The position numbers and the translations under genes are program-made. The notes under the pieces are model-generated. The model did no database searches. It was not told the origin of the DNA and saw only the letters and a list, made by a program, of their open reading frames with translations. From Humulus lupulus (taxonomy: Eukaryota; Streptophyta; Magnoliopsida; Rosales; Cannabaceae): a DNA stretch of 64,000 bases. The stretch spans positions 40,171,578 to 40,235,577 of the forward strand of contig NC_084793.1 in the NCBI RefSeq assembly GCF_963169125.1. Direction: 5' to 3'. Shown here in pieces: positions 1 through 11,644 of this stretch (the first letter of the stretch is position 1; each line of letters opens with the position of its first letter).

Positions 1-405
1 TAAGAGAGAGACAACTCTCCCATTTTATACACGAAGGACTTGGGGGGGGGGGGGGGGCAAGCAACTCCACCTCGAGGGTTGATCACTTACGGGGTAGGCA
101 CTCGAGAGTGATCCAATGGTCACGATTATCAAGGCACGGATCACGATTATTAGCATGGGAAAAGGAAGCCTCAGGTACAAAGCGAAAGGACACTTCGGGT
201 TCGGATTGGACGTCTTGGGCGTGGAACAGACTCCTCATTAATTGCACTGATTGATGGGCCCAGCAATAAGGAGTCAACACATGGTGTTACCTTTTTCGAG
301 TGTGACGTCACGAAGAGCCCAAGCCTCACCTCACGAAGACCTTTAAATTACTCCTCTCAGACTAAGTCTCCACTGTCCGAGGACAAGTGAAGACTTGGGG
401 GCAAA
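1..405 (+). mobile_element. 3' internal end of a Tat-type LTR retrotransposon (D1), truncated by window start
   Basis: This is non-coding DNA directly upstream of the LTR at 406. No convincing reading frame is seen. A 16-G homopolymer sits at 42-57. The last bases before the LTR (about 390-405) are a purine-rich, G-rich tract, GACTTGGGGGCAAA, as expected of a polypurine tract that primes plus-strand DNA synthesis next to the 3' LTR. The assignment to the Tat lineage is by inference: the LTR matches the LTR at 26953-27861, which is followed by a Tat-type gag. The 5' part of the element lies outside the window. Confidence 0.55.
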
Positions 406-1254
406 TGTTGTCTGTAATTTCATCATTGGACACGTGGCAGTCATTAGAGAAGTGATTGTGCTCCTCGGGATATAATAAAGTCTTGTAGAGCTTGCCTGGA
501 GCTCCTCAGGTCGTGAACTCCTCCCAGTGCGTTATTATCTGTTTCTAGATGTGGATGTCTTCACATTAGGCCACATCCCGAAGAAATCCATTAGGGTCTC
601 CTGTCTTCATGATCAGTTGGTCCTCCAGGCCTAAGAATTTGTCCTCGGGGTCTGGAAAGAGCGTCAGATGTCAGCACAGCAGCTCTGTACCGCAAGCAGC
701 CATCTGACATCTTTTTGTGCCTCGAGTAATGGTGTCGAGCCCTTAAACTCGACAATTGGCATGCTCTAGTGCTTCGCCTAACATGGGAAACGTGCAATTG
801 CATTCTGATAGTGTTAGAGGGTGTGTCTCTTGTAAAGTATTGGGTTGTAACCTACAATTTGGGCTCCGTACAATACGCCTGGGCCCACCACCTTAATTAG
901 GGCACCTGAAGGTATTAATTAGCATTAAACTCCCAAATGATTGAGAATATATTGCAATAAATCCCCATGAAGGTAATTAATTGTCCTCAACCACTATAAA
1001 TAAGGCTAGGGCTTCCATACTAAGAGACTTTTGTATTTTTAGACATTTGATCTCACTTTTGTACTCAGAGCAATATATACACTGTCTGAGAAAATCTCCA
1101 TTGAAGCTTGCCATATCAAGCTTCAAGGACACTAATACTAAAGTCTTGTGGACTAGGGTTATTTTATGACCTGAACCACATAAATTCTGTGTCTTCCATC
1201 TGCATTTCTTTAAGTTCTTGTTAAGTCAGTTAATAGCAAAAAATGCAGTCAACA
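406..1254 (+). repeat. LTR of Tat-type element D1 (3' LTR)
   Basis: It begins TGTTGTCTG and ends GCAGTCAACA, about 849 bp. It is a diverged relative of the LTR at 26953-27861: both start TGTTGTC, carry ACACGTG shortly after, share a TATA box (TATAAATAAGG at 995-1005 here), a GAAGCTTGC...AAGCTTCAAG hairpin downstream of it, a CCTGAACCAC block, and the ending AATGCARTCAACA. The plus orientation follows from the TATA box and the G-rich tract upstream. The flanking 5-bp duplication cannot be tested because the left end of the element is missing. Confidence 0.7.
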
Positions 1255-1920
1255 ACGATAATTTTTCATATTATACAAATCCACAACATTGATAATAAAC
1301 TAAATGGGACCAACCGTTATTTAAAATACAATATCACAAACCAATCAAGAATTGAAAAATCTAAAATATTATTGTAACGCCCTAAACTCTAGAGACAGTT
1401 ACGGTGTGCAATTTAAACAGTGTTAAACTCGCTAATAGAGTCATTTGGCCATAATCGTGCAACTAAGTATGATTAGCGATTTAGGGTTAAAATTTTTGGT
1501 TAAGATATAACGTTTCACTAAAACGTTTAACGTATACATTGGGATCCCAAAAATATAATTTAAAGGTTAATTACAAGAAAATATTTACAACCAGCCGACC
1601 TAAGCGGCAAAATAGGGTTTAACCCTAGTTCCTCTTTCAACCCTCGGTCGTGGCGGTCGAGCAGTCGCATATGTACAGATCGTCACCTAAGCTCTCTAAC
1701 TCAAGGATGGTCCAGCTTTCTTTTGCCTTTACATGGACCACATAGCACCTGCAAGCCGAAGCCCAGCAAGAAAACTCAATATGCTCATGAACAGTTATAA
1801 CATGTTACTAAATCATAATGTGCATGCCTAGCAATAATAGCCCTATTCATGCATGCAAATAGGTTTAGATAATGATGGGGGATCCTGTCCTCCTGAATGG
1901 ATGACTATCAAATCCTAATC

Positions 1921-2099
1921 AGATGAGTGATTTAACACTTTGAGGTTCTGTTAACCATGATGGGGCTTATAGCCCTAATCAGATGATTGATTTAACACTT
2001 CAGGTTCTGTTAACCATGGTGGGGCTTATAGCCCTAACCAGATGAGTGATTTAACACTTGAGGTTCTGTTAACCATGATGGGGCTTATAGCCCTAACCA
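1921..2099. repeat. 60-bp tandem repeat, three copies, inside solo LTR B
   Basis: Three adjacent units begin at 1921, 1981 and 2040 (AGATGAGTGATTTAACACTT, with small changes), with a partial fourth from 2100. Each unit ends in the block GGGGCTTATAGCCCTAA. The following 130 bp carries shorter degenerate repeats around GAGTGACTGATGAG...AGTCACTAAC. The array is absent from the equivalent part of solo LTR A, so it expanded after the two LTRs diverged. Confidence 0.85.
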
Positions 2100-3989
2100 G
2101 ATGAGTGACTGAGGAGTAAGTTACTAACATGGATTCCACACCCTCATATGAGTAATTGATGAGCAAGTCACTAACTTAAACCAAATGAGTGACTGATGAG
2201 TGAGTCACTAACATAAACTGAATGAGTGACCATGAAGTCACTAATGTGGGTTTCGTACGCTTAGCCATGTGACGATGCAGTCACCTGGGTCTTTTGGCCC
2301 TAGCTCTAAGTGACTAGCCATGAGACTAAACAAGCGCTTTTAGTTTTCATCAAACTTGAGGTCGGTCCGGCATTAATGCTCATGATGAGTCATTCAATGC
2401 TGATATCGATTAGATCTAATATTGTTGGCTCTGCGTTCATGACGCTTATGCCGCTCTTGACACATAGGTCAATAACATACGACCAATGCTCAGTACTGCT
2501 GTCGAACTTGACTAGTAAGTCACAGCTTCACAGTCAGTTCTGACACCATTGCCGATTTTGACAATGGAGTCAGTTCCACTCACAAGTAAGCAATGCAACC
2601 AGGCATATATCATATGTCAAATATCTGAATGTAGGGCATTCAGTGTAACGCCCTGGTTACCCCAGGATAGTTACTGTGAACGTTGAACCGTGAATTTAAC
2701 TCGTTACCCGATTTCTTTGGTTAAAAAACATGCTTCTAGGTGTTATCAACAGGTTAAGGTGGAAAACCAACCAAAAGAAAAGGATATATTTTATTTAAAA
2801 CATAAAACTGTTCATGGGTCCATCAAAACATTTACAAGTTATTTACAACTCAAATGGTCATTACTATTTAAATTTACAACCCGCCGACCTAAGCAGCAAA
2901 AATAGGGTAAACCCCCTAGTTCCCCTGAGAACTCCTTGGTTGTGGTGGTCAAGCGGCCTCATATGTACACAGCACCACCTAAGCTCTCCACTCAAGGTTG
3001 GGTGAGCTTTTCTTTCCCTTTACCTGCACCACATAGCACCCATGAGCCAAAGCCCAGCAAGAAAACACAATATTACATGAATATAATATCAACAATGATC
3101 GTAATAATCATTCAGGACTTTCAGTCCAAAATAGAGGAGTGACAATTAGAAAAGTCACTAAAGTGGGTTCCGTTCCCATTAGCCATGTGACGATAGGGTC
3201 ACTTGAGCTTTAAAAATAATTGATCCTTTCACTAGCTTATCAAGATAGGTGCTCGATGAACTAGTCACCAATATAACCTATCGCATGACCATAGAGTCAC
3301 AACCATGGGATTCCGCTCCCTAGCCACGTGACAAGCAGTCACCTAGGCCTTTGGCCCTGGCTCTGAGTAACTAGTCTTAGACTAGCCAAGCACTTATAAT
3401 TTTCATCGACCTTAGGGTTGGTTCAGCATTAATGCTCCTAGAGTCATTCAGATCAATTAGATCTAATCTTTTATCGGCTCTGCGTTCTCAACGCTTATGC
3501 CGTTCCTGACTCCTAGGTCAGTAATACGTGACCAATGTCTATTCTGAATAGTTAGTACCATACACAAGTAAGCAACATCTAATAGCATTTAATATGCAAT
3601 CCATGTCCACATTTAAACCCTCAACATGCCTCAATAGTAGCCATGCATGTCATATATATAGGGTGCAGTTTTCTTACCTCTGGTTCGAGCGAGAATGAAT
3701 AAAGGAACGACCCTTGAGAACGATCTGACTTTAAGTCCTTTAGCGGTCACCTAGTCATAACCAAATATAACCTCCATTAATGAAAATCAACAATGAAAGG
3801 GTCTTGACCTAAACCCCACTCTCGGGACCTCGAAATGTACCCACACTGTGAGTAGATTCGATCCCGGGCCTTATGGATTGAAACCCCGAGCCAAAAACCC
3901 TTAAAAACACTCAAAACAAGATTTTGAAGGAACAAAGTAGCGCTGGGCACTCCAGCGCTCATCACAGAACCAAAACGCCCAAAACCAAA

Positions 3990-4040
3990 CCCTGGGTAGT
4001 GCTGTAGCGCTCCCTTGTGGGCGCTATAGCGCTACACCCA
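3990..4040. repeat. Palindromic GCGCTATAGCGC box in solo LTR A
   Basis: The segment contains GCTGTAGCGC and, 10 bases later, GCGCTATAGCGCTAC. Together they form nested self-complementary sequences. A matching cluster lies in solo LTR B (about 18384-18482, TAGCGCTGTAGCGCC...GTGCTGTAGCGCTAC). A changed version lies in solo LTR C (5407-5536). The position relative to the LTR ends is similar in the three. Confidence 0.7.
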
Positions 4041-4068
4041 GCCAGTTTTGCCCCTGAACCTTCTCCCT

Positions 4069-5971
4069 TGTAACGACCCACTAATCTAGACTATTTGGAC
4101 CATTAACGAATCTATACATAAAACTTACATTTTTGCGGAAATACCATAATTTATTATAAACTTGTAGAAACAAAGGTTACTTTCATAAAAATAAGTAGGA
4201 TATGGGTACCCATTGTCTTTAAAACAAAAATAACTTAAAAACTAAAAAGAGTTACATAGAAAATGCGGAAAATACATTTAAAACCATAAAAGCATAAACA
4301 AGACTACATTCTCGAATCGAATAACGCTCGGCCCCTTGACTCCATTCACCATCGATACACATCCTCTAAGCGTCACGAATCTTTCCGCCTCTAAAGCTTA
4401 TTTCCTGCACATAAACAGAAAGGAATGAGCCTAATGCCCAGCAAGGAAAAATCTAACACATAGTCATAAACATAAACATAATTTCATAATAACGTAAAGA
4501 CATATCATAACACATAATTCACTTATTATAATGGCCATTATTACTTGGGGTCCCATAGACTAAACAAGCATAAGCCCATGGGATTAGTGGGGCCCTACTA
4601 GCTAAGTAGGTCATATGCCCATAACCCATTTGGGGTCTTGTTAGTCATATGGGTCATATGCCCAAGCCTACAAACATACACATATACATATCATAACACT
4701 TTTTAATAACATAAAACATATAGATAACATAAGCACATAACATATTGATTCTAGCCTATTTTCCTTACCAAAGTTACCGGGATTATGGACTGAGTTGGGA
4801 TTGTTGGAACACTCCTAAAACCATAAGAAAGAGTAAGTCTAAAGAAAGGAGATGAAATGAAAGAGATGGAAAGACTAAACCATAGAAAACATACTTACCG
4901 ACTTATATGCTTAAAAGCTTGGATTCCCTAACCAAAATAAGAATAAGGTTAGGGGACTGAGTAGAAGGTTTTGAGAAAGGAAATAACATAAAATACAGAA
5001 AGGAACTATAGTCTTGGGTTTACCTCAAAGATTGCAAGACCAATCTAACATCCATCGAAATACTATAGCACTCACTTCCCAAAGTGTTTGATAAGCTTAT
5101 GATGTTTAAGCTTATAGTTTTTTTCCCCAAACCAAGTGTTTACACTCTCACACTCACTTAACACTAGCAGCCTCTGAACTTAGAGCAAATGGTGAATAAT
5201 GGCTGGGTACTAGGTCCTATTTATAGAGTTTGGGAATGAAAATATCTTGATTTTACTTGAATAAAAATAATGGCTTTTTAGGTGAAAATCATTTGAATAA
5301 TCGTTCAGCAGAGGCTGAAGACTCGTTCAGAAGATGCTGGACTGTTGAAGGAGTTCGAATGGCTGAAGGGAAAGGAATTCAAAAAGAGTTTGAATCCATG
5401 CTGAAGGAGGCGATAAACCGCCCCCTGTAGGCGATATATCGCCTGGGCCAGTATGCCCGAGGCGACCGTGCATCGTTTCGTGTTTTCCGTATCTACGTGC
5501 TGCGACATATCGCCCCCTATAGCTGCGATATATCGGCACACGCTGAATATTTAAACACGAAATTACACATTTTTAGCTAAGTTTGAATGGAGTAAACAGC
5601 CTTGACTAAGCCCTCAACGTACTCAAAGCTGCTGACTGACCCTATAACATTCAAACTTTACTCCTTATTATATTTAATCCTCAAAAATCTTAATCCTTAA
5701 TTACCATTCAAAACATGTGCTTAAAATCCTATTGGTTGATGTCTAAACCTTATAATATAATAATATAATCCTTAATATCAGTCACGTTAATCAAACCTTA
5801 GGTTATACTTAATATTCTTAAACTATAGGTTAAACTTAGAAAATCTATAATACTACTATGAGTGTCCAAATAACTCCCGGTCTGAACCAAAAATCCAAAG
5901 TAACAATGATAACACTAAACATACTATAATACTACTAAACAATTTGCTAAGTAAAGTTCTTGGACTCTACA
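4069..5971 (-). mobile_element. Solo LTR C, inserted in solo LTR A
   Basis: It starts TGTAACGACCC at 4069 and ends GGACTCTACA at 5971 (1,903 bp), flanked by TCCCT (4064-4068 and 5972-5976). Removing it restores a sequence that matches solo LTR B near 18500-18540. A TATA box reads CTCTATAAATAG on the minus strand (plus 5217-5228), which sets the orientation. Between 5407 and 5536 it carries several palindromes such as GGCGATATATCGCC, lying about 200-300 bp upstream of the TATA box. No coding region is present. Confidence 0.85.
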
Positions 5972-6359
5972 TCCCTTCCACTTCTCCATTTCCAACTTGA
6001 TTCCAATGCTTCCAAACCTCAAATTAAGTGCCAAATGAACCCAAAAACCATCCCCACATGCCCCCAAGCATCACAACCACAAGAACCCTAGCCAAAAACT
6101 CCCAACAAAACCAATCAACCAACCTAGAAATCTCAACTGAATTCCATAACAAAAACAGAGCAAACCAGGAATTTAATGGCTAGAATCTTACCTCAAGCTC
6201 AGATTATGATGCTCGTCAATGGTGGAACACACTCCCAAGCTCTCAAGACTTATTTCCCAAGCTTGATTCCTCAACTTAAGCTCAAAAATCCAAGAAGAAA
6301 AGGAGAGAATTTAGGTACGGGAGAAGTGCTTTCTATGCTATTTTTTTCTTCAAACTTCC

Positions 6360-8359
6360 TGATAACTCTACAAAATAGAGTTATTTTACCACTTTTTATT
6401 TGCTAATTGTTGCTTAGTTCTTGAGTTTTTAATCGATTTATTAAGTTTTTAAGTAATTTTGAATTTATTAGTTTTATTTTGATTTTATATATTTTTGTGT
6501 GTTTTTATAGTTATTTTGTTGTAAAATGTTGTAGTTAATTATTTGAATTATTATTGTTTAATTTGAGGTAAAAATGTGTTGTATTGTTGAAATTAAATGT
6601 TAAATATAGATTAAGCTATAATTAATATTTTCAAATAATTAAATTGATTTATTTTATAGTTGAAAATATTGTATTATGATTTATTTTATATTTATTTTGT
6701 AGGGAATTTATGCTCTTGAAAAGAAAGAAAAATGAAGGACAATATGGCATTTTCAAGAAAGCAAGACAAGAAAAAAAAATGTGGCATTTTTGCCTTCTGA
6801 AGCCCCTCACCAGCAGCCCAGCCTCCCCAGGCCCACGGCCCGTCTCCCTTGCTGCCTCCCTTCCCAGCCGTTGGGCCAGCCTTCCGAAGCCCAGGCCCAC
6901 GCCGAAACCACCTCAGCAGCAGCCACACCAATGCCTCCAGCTGCCTCAACACTCCACCGAAGCCACCTTCCTCCTCAGCAAAGCAGCCATCATGCCTCCT
7001 CAATCTCCTAGCCCGAAGACCTCAGCAAGCCCACGTGGCCCAATTTATGCCTGCTGTTTCCCTCCCCCAGCCCACCCTGGGCCTGCCTAACTGCCCAGCT
7101 CCAAGGCCCATTCGGCCCACACGCCAGAGCTGCCTAGACCAGCTGCCAACACAGCCACCAAAATGCCAAAAATCACATTTTTCTTCCCAATGTTTTTCTT
7201 TTCACTCAAATATCAATTCACTATTCCCTATTTTTCTTACCTAAATAAACATTCCTAATTCATTTTTTTTACCCTAGTTTTTCACCAATCTTCCATCCAA
7301 CCAAACATTTCATCTTTCCAATACTCTTACACTTACTCTTTTTATCCTACCACTTCCCAACACAATTAAATTAATCAATTTATTTATTTTAATTTGATTA
7401 ATTTAATCTCCATATTTTGACTATAAATAGAGTCTTGTAAGACCATTTGGGGAGCTCTTCTTCATCTTTTTCAACATCTTCTACACTTCATATTTCTCTC
7501 TTCTTTTCACTATTTTCTCTCTACCATTTTCATCTTTTGAAGAGCATGTCAAGTATGTTATTTTGTAATTTTTATTTCAATCTAGTTATGAGCTTCTAAT
7601 CTTTTTCAAGATTATTAAGATGATAATGAAGCAAAATGTAACTAGATTGTATTTTTTATTGTATGTTGATTTCCCATTTGTGCAACATTGTTTATGGATT
7701 TTTCTATCAAAGATATGCATTTTTCATCTATTATTGATTGTTAAAGCATATTACACTTAGTTGTTCATTATGCAAAAATATGATATTCTTTTATTAAATT
7801 TTTTTCATTAAATTGTTCACATCTAATTCTTAGAGCATAAGTATCATATTTTGCCTAAACATAACCTCTTTGATTTTTTGTAGTTTCATTAGGTTGTAAC
7901 ACAACTAATGCTTAGAAATTATATCTTATATAAGTGAAGAAAAATCCTACCTTTTTTAAAGTAACTTGTGCTTGAATAGAAAATGTATTTTGAAAAAAAA
8001 TATAGTGTGATTTATTTCAACTATATCTAAACTTGGGAATCAATATACTTATAAATATTATTGAACTTGCATTTTGTGGATTCTAATATCTTAATAATCT
8101 TATTTTACATATCTCATTTGAAAACCACTTTTCTATTTAATCTTAAATCTTTTTTTTTTTTGTCTTTTATTTTTCTAAAACAAAATATCATCAAATATTT
8201 GGAACTAGGTTAGAATCTTCTTGCTTTGTTTGAAATAGTTTATTTTGATGTTAGTCAACTCCCATGGGTTCGACCTCGTACTTACATGAACATTATATTC
8301 CGAAACGATTCATGCACTTGCGAGTATAAATATTAAAACACCCTCTTTTGGGCTCAACA
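6360..8359 (+). repeat. 5' LTR of the Athila-like element
   Basis: 2,000 bp from TGATAACTC to GGGCTCAACA. It is AT-rich except for a GC-rich, pyrimidine-biased block at about 6790-7165 rich in GGCCCA. The core promoter is a TATA box, CTATAAATAG, at 7421-7430. A CT-rich stretch (7440-7530) follows where transcription should begin. The 3' LTR keeps every one of these parts. Open frames in the GC-rich block have no similarity I recognise and look like composition effects. Confidence 0.9.
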
Positions 8360-8365
8360 AGTTTT

Positions 8366-8378
8366 TGGCGCCGTTGCC
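8366..8378 (+). other. Primer binding site, tRNA-Asp type
   Basis: TGGCGCCGTTGCC lies six bases after the LTR end. This is the well-known primer site complementary to the 3' end of tRNA-Asp, used by Athila and related plant gypsy elements to start minus-strand DNA synthesis. Confidence 0.88.
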
Positions 8379-8599
8379 AGGGAGTTGCAAGAAAGAAACG
8401 ATCTTTCTACAAGGTAAGTAACATTCTTCTACTAGTTATTTTATTTTTATTTGCACTATCATCTTAAAAAAAAAGTAAAGTAAAATATATATATCTATAA
8501 AAAAATATCGAAAAAAAAGAGTAAAAATCGAAAAAAAATAAAAAAGAATGTTATACATATGTTTATTTATATTGTTATATATTATATTATATATATTTC

Positions 8600-8965
8600 T
8601 TGGTAGTTTATGGCATTTAATGCCTCCTACATACTTATTAGTTGAGTGCATTTGTGCCTCCTAACCCTTTTTCTTTTTCTTTTACTTTTTATGTTTTTTT
8701 TTAGTTAAGTGCATTTGTGCCTCCTACATACTTAATAGTTGAGTGCATTTTTTGCCTCCTACATACTTGAACAATCTATCTCCTTTAGTGATGGCATTAG
8801 TGCCTCCTAGCTTTTATTTTTGTTTATTATCTTAGTTGATGGCATTAGTGCCTCCTAAATTTTATTATTATTATTATTAGTGTTGGTTGATGGCATTAGT
8901 GCCTCCTTGCTTTTATTTTTTGTTGATCATTTAGTTGATGGAATTATTGCCTCCTAATTTTTATA
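8600..8965 (+). repeat. Imperfect repeats with GGCATTAGTGCC hairpins in the Athila-like leader
   Basis: About eight copies of a short unit (TTGATGGCATTAGTGCCTCC and variants such as GAGTGCATTTGTGCCTCCTA) are spaced by T-rich or ATT-rich runs of varying length. The core GGCA-N4-TGCC is self-complementary, so the untranslated leader RNA could form a row of small hairpins. The position, between primer site and gag, is where packaging and dimerisation signals lie in retroelements; that role is inference. Confidence 0.7.
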
Positions 8966-9472
8966 TAACTATTTACTATTGCTATTGTCATTTTTTTTCT
9001 TCTTAATTATCGCATTTAGTTAGTTGTAATTTTATTGTTTAAGAAAATACTTGAAAAAAAAACTAAAAAACAAAGTTTGTTCTTTCAACATAAGCAATTT
9101 TTGCTTAAAGGAAATTTGGCAAAGTTCTCATCCACGCTTATTAATTAACCTCGGGGAGTTGTTATTAAGTTGTGAGTAAGTGGAATCAAATAGGCCTGAG
9201 AAAAAGTTAAACAAAATAATAATAATAATAATAATAAATAAAAAATCATAACAAAATATATATATAAAAATATTATAATCTCTTCTTGTTATAAGTATGC
9301 TCTGTGGTTGCGATTCTAACTGATCTTCCACATCAGAAATCTGTTTTCTTGTGATTGTTTGTGAAATTTGTGACATTGTATGCATCATTGGCATCGTAAT
9401 TCAAAAAATCGTTTGGTGAAAAAATTAGTGTCTTTACGTGAAATTGAAAGTGTTTTTGAAAATTTAAGCATA

Positions 9473-10762
9473 ATGGAACAAGAACCTAATGTTGTGCAAG
9501 AAAAAACTCTTCTTGAATACTTTTCACCTATTTCATCTAATGCTCCGTCATGCATTGTTTTGCCCACTACTAATGCCACTCATTTTGAACTTAAACCATC
9601 AATCATTCAATTGTTACCATCATTTTATGGTTTAGAAAGAGAGGATCCATACATGCATGTAAAAGACTTTTTGGAAATTTGCTCAACCTTTCGTTTTAAA
9701 ATTTTTTCAGATGAGTCGGTTAAACTTAGGTTGTTTCCTTTTTCTTTAAAAGATAGAGCCAAAGCTTGGTTAAACTCACTTCCAACTGGAACCATAACTA
9801 CTTGAGATCAACTTTTTAATAAATTTCTTGCTAAATTTTTCCCCATGTCCAAAACTGATAATTTAAGAAGAGAAATCTCCAAATTTTATCAAAAAGATAA
9901 TGAAGAATTTTATGAATGTTGGGAAAGATTTAAAGATTTATTATTAAAATGTCCCCACCATGGTTTTGAAAAATGGAGACTTGTAAAATATTTTTATGAT
10001 GGTTTAACCCCTTCAAACCGACAAATAATTCAATCTATGCATACCGGAAATTTTTTAAAATTGCAAGGGCAAGAGGCTTGGGACGCTCTTGAAGAATTGT
10101 CTGTTAATTCACAACAATGGAATTATTCTGAGCCCAGGTCTAGAGCCAACCCTTCACCGAAAAGAGAAGGAAAATATGAAATAAAAGAAGAAAGTGATTT
10201 AAGAACATCATTTGAAAAATTAGCAAGAAAAGTAGAAGCCTTAGTAATAAGTCAATCTATGAATTCTCATGTGCAACCTAAAAAAGATGTTTGTTCTTTA
10301 TGTGCTAGTTCATGTCATAATGCTCAATCATGTCCTTCTTTTATTGAAACATTTTCTGAAGAGGCTAATGTTTTACATTCATATGGAAAACCTTCTTCTG
10401 ATAGCCCATTTTCCAACACATACAATCCAAATTGGAGAAACCATCCTAATTTTTCATGGAGACAAAACCAACCACAAATGAATCAAGGAAACCAATTCCA
10501 CATGCCAAATCCAAATCATGCCCAACCAAGTCAACCCTACCCACCACAAAGAAAACCTTCCTTAGAAGACACCTTACAACAATTCATGCAATCCACCCAA
10601 CAAATCTTACAAAATCAGTCTCAATCCATTGCCAAACTCGAGACACAATTGGGTCAACGTGCTAATGCTGTAACCGAGAGAGAAAAAGGAAGATTTCCTA
10701 GCCAACCCATCCCAAATCCTAAAGGCCAATATGAAATAGGAGCTCCTAGTCATAAAGAATAA
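9473..10762 (+). pseudogene. gag: Athila-like gag (capsid/nucleocapsid), interrupted
   Basis: Gag forms the cytoplasmic particle that packages element RNA. One frame runs from ATG 9473, with the same frame open from 9380; 9473 is preferred because the N-terminus then begins MEQEPNVVQE, just before the conserved capsid part. A stop, TGA at 9803-9805, breaks it where related proteins have tryptophan; the same frame resumes at once. The capsid region (9590-10130) has the FYGLEREDPYMHVKDFLEIC and FYECWERFKDLL blocks. A zinc knuckle CX2CX4HX4C is encoded near 10288-10332. The C-terminus is rich in Gln, Asn and Pro. A TAA at 10760-10762 interrupts the passage into protease. Confidence 0.85.
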
Positions 10763-11644
10763 GCTAAGTCTATTTCAACTCTTAGGTCCGGAAAACAAAT
10801 TGTCAAACCCGATTACATACCTCAAGTTGAAAAAGACCAAAGCCAACCTCCAAGTTCCAACACAAATGACCTTTCAAAAGATGATGCTCAAATCCTTCCT
10901 TCCATCCCAAAAGCTCATTTTCCACAAAGATTAATTCCACTCAAGAAAGGCAACCAATATAGTGACATCTTAGAAGTTTTCAAACAAGTAAGCATCAACA
11001 TTCCTTTCTTAGATGCCATTAAACAAATTCCTGCCTATTCTAAATTCTTAAAAGACCTTTGCACTGTTAAAAAAAAAACACAAATGTTCCAAAAAAAGGC
11101 ATTTTTAACTGAACAAGTTAGCTCCATAATTCAATATAAAAGCCTTGTGAAATATAAAGATCCCGGTTGTCCAACAATTTCATGCATCATTGGCGATCAT
11201 TTTATTAACAAAGCTTTACTTGATTTAGGAGCTAGTGTGAATCTACTGCCTTATTCTGTGTATAAGCAACTTGGTCTAGGAGAATTAAAACCAACTTCTA
11301 TAACACTTCAATTAGCCGATCGTTCAGTGAAATTCCCTAGAGGTATCGTAGAAGATGTTTTAATTGAAGTGGATAAATTCTATTTCCCTGTGGACTTTAT
11401 TGTTCTTGACACTCAACCTGTTGAAAATGCTCATGCTCAAATACCCATCATTCTGGGTAGACCATTTTTAGCTACATCTAATGCAATTATCAATTGTCAT
11501 AATGGTGAATTGAAATTATCTTTTGGAAACATGACTGTTGAATTAAATGTTTTTAATGTTGCTAAATCTGTTGAGTGTGAGGAAGTGCATGGAGTTAACA
11601 TGACAGAGAGTATGTTCAATCAATTTCCGAGTCTCCAAAGTTAG
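10763..11644 (+). pseudogene. Athila-like protease region
   Basis: It continues in the same frame as gag after TAA 10760-10762. The aspartic protease core is at 11205-11500: LLDLGASVNLLP carries the catalytic aspartate in the form DLGAS, and IPIILGRPFLATS is the conserved hydrophobic-Gly block near the C-terminus. The enzyme would release mature gag and pol products within the particle. The frame ends at TAG 11642-11644. Comparison with what follows shows a one-base frameshift near 11630, because pol continues in another phase without a gap. Confidence 0.85.

Noticed and set aside
6710..7244. Overlapping proline-rich ORFs of up to 131 codons in the Athila 5' LTR (and 15768-16289 in the 3' LTR)
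   Set aside because: Several frames on both strands are open at once, because the block is C-rich and poor in T/A. No domain is seen and the two LTR copies do not favour one frame.
9128..9394. 88-codon minus-strand frame in the Athila-like leader
   Set aside because: Made of Ile/Phe runs from ATT/AAT repeats; no recognisable product.
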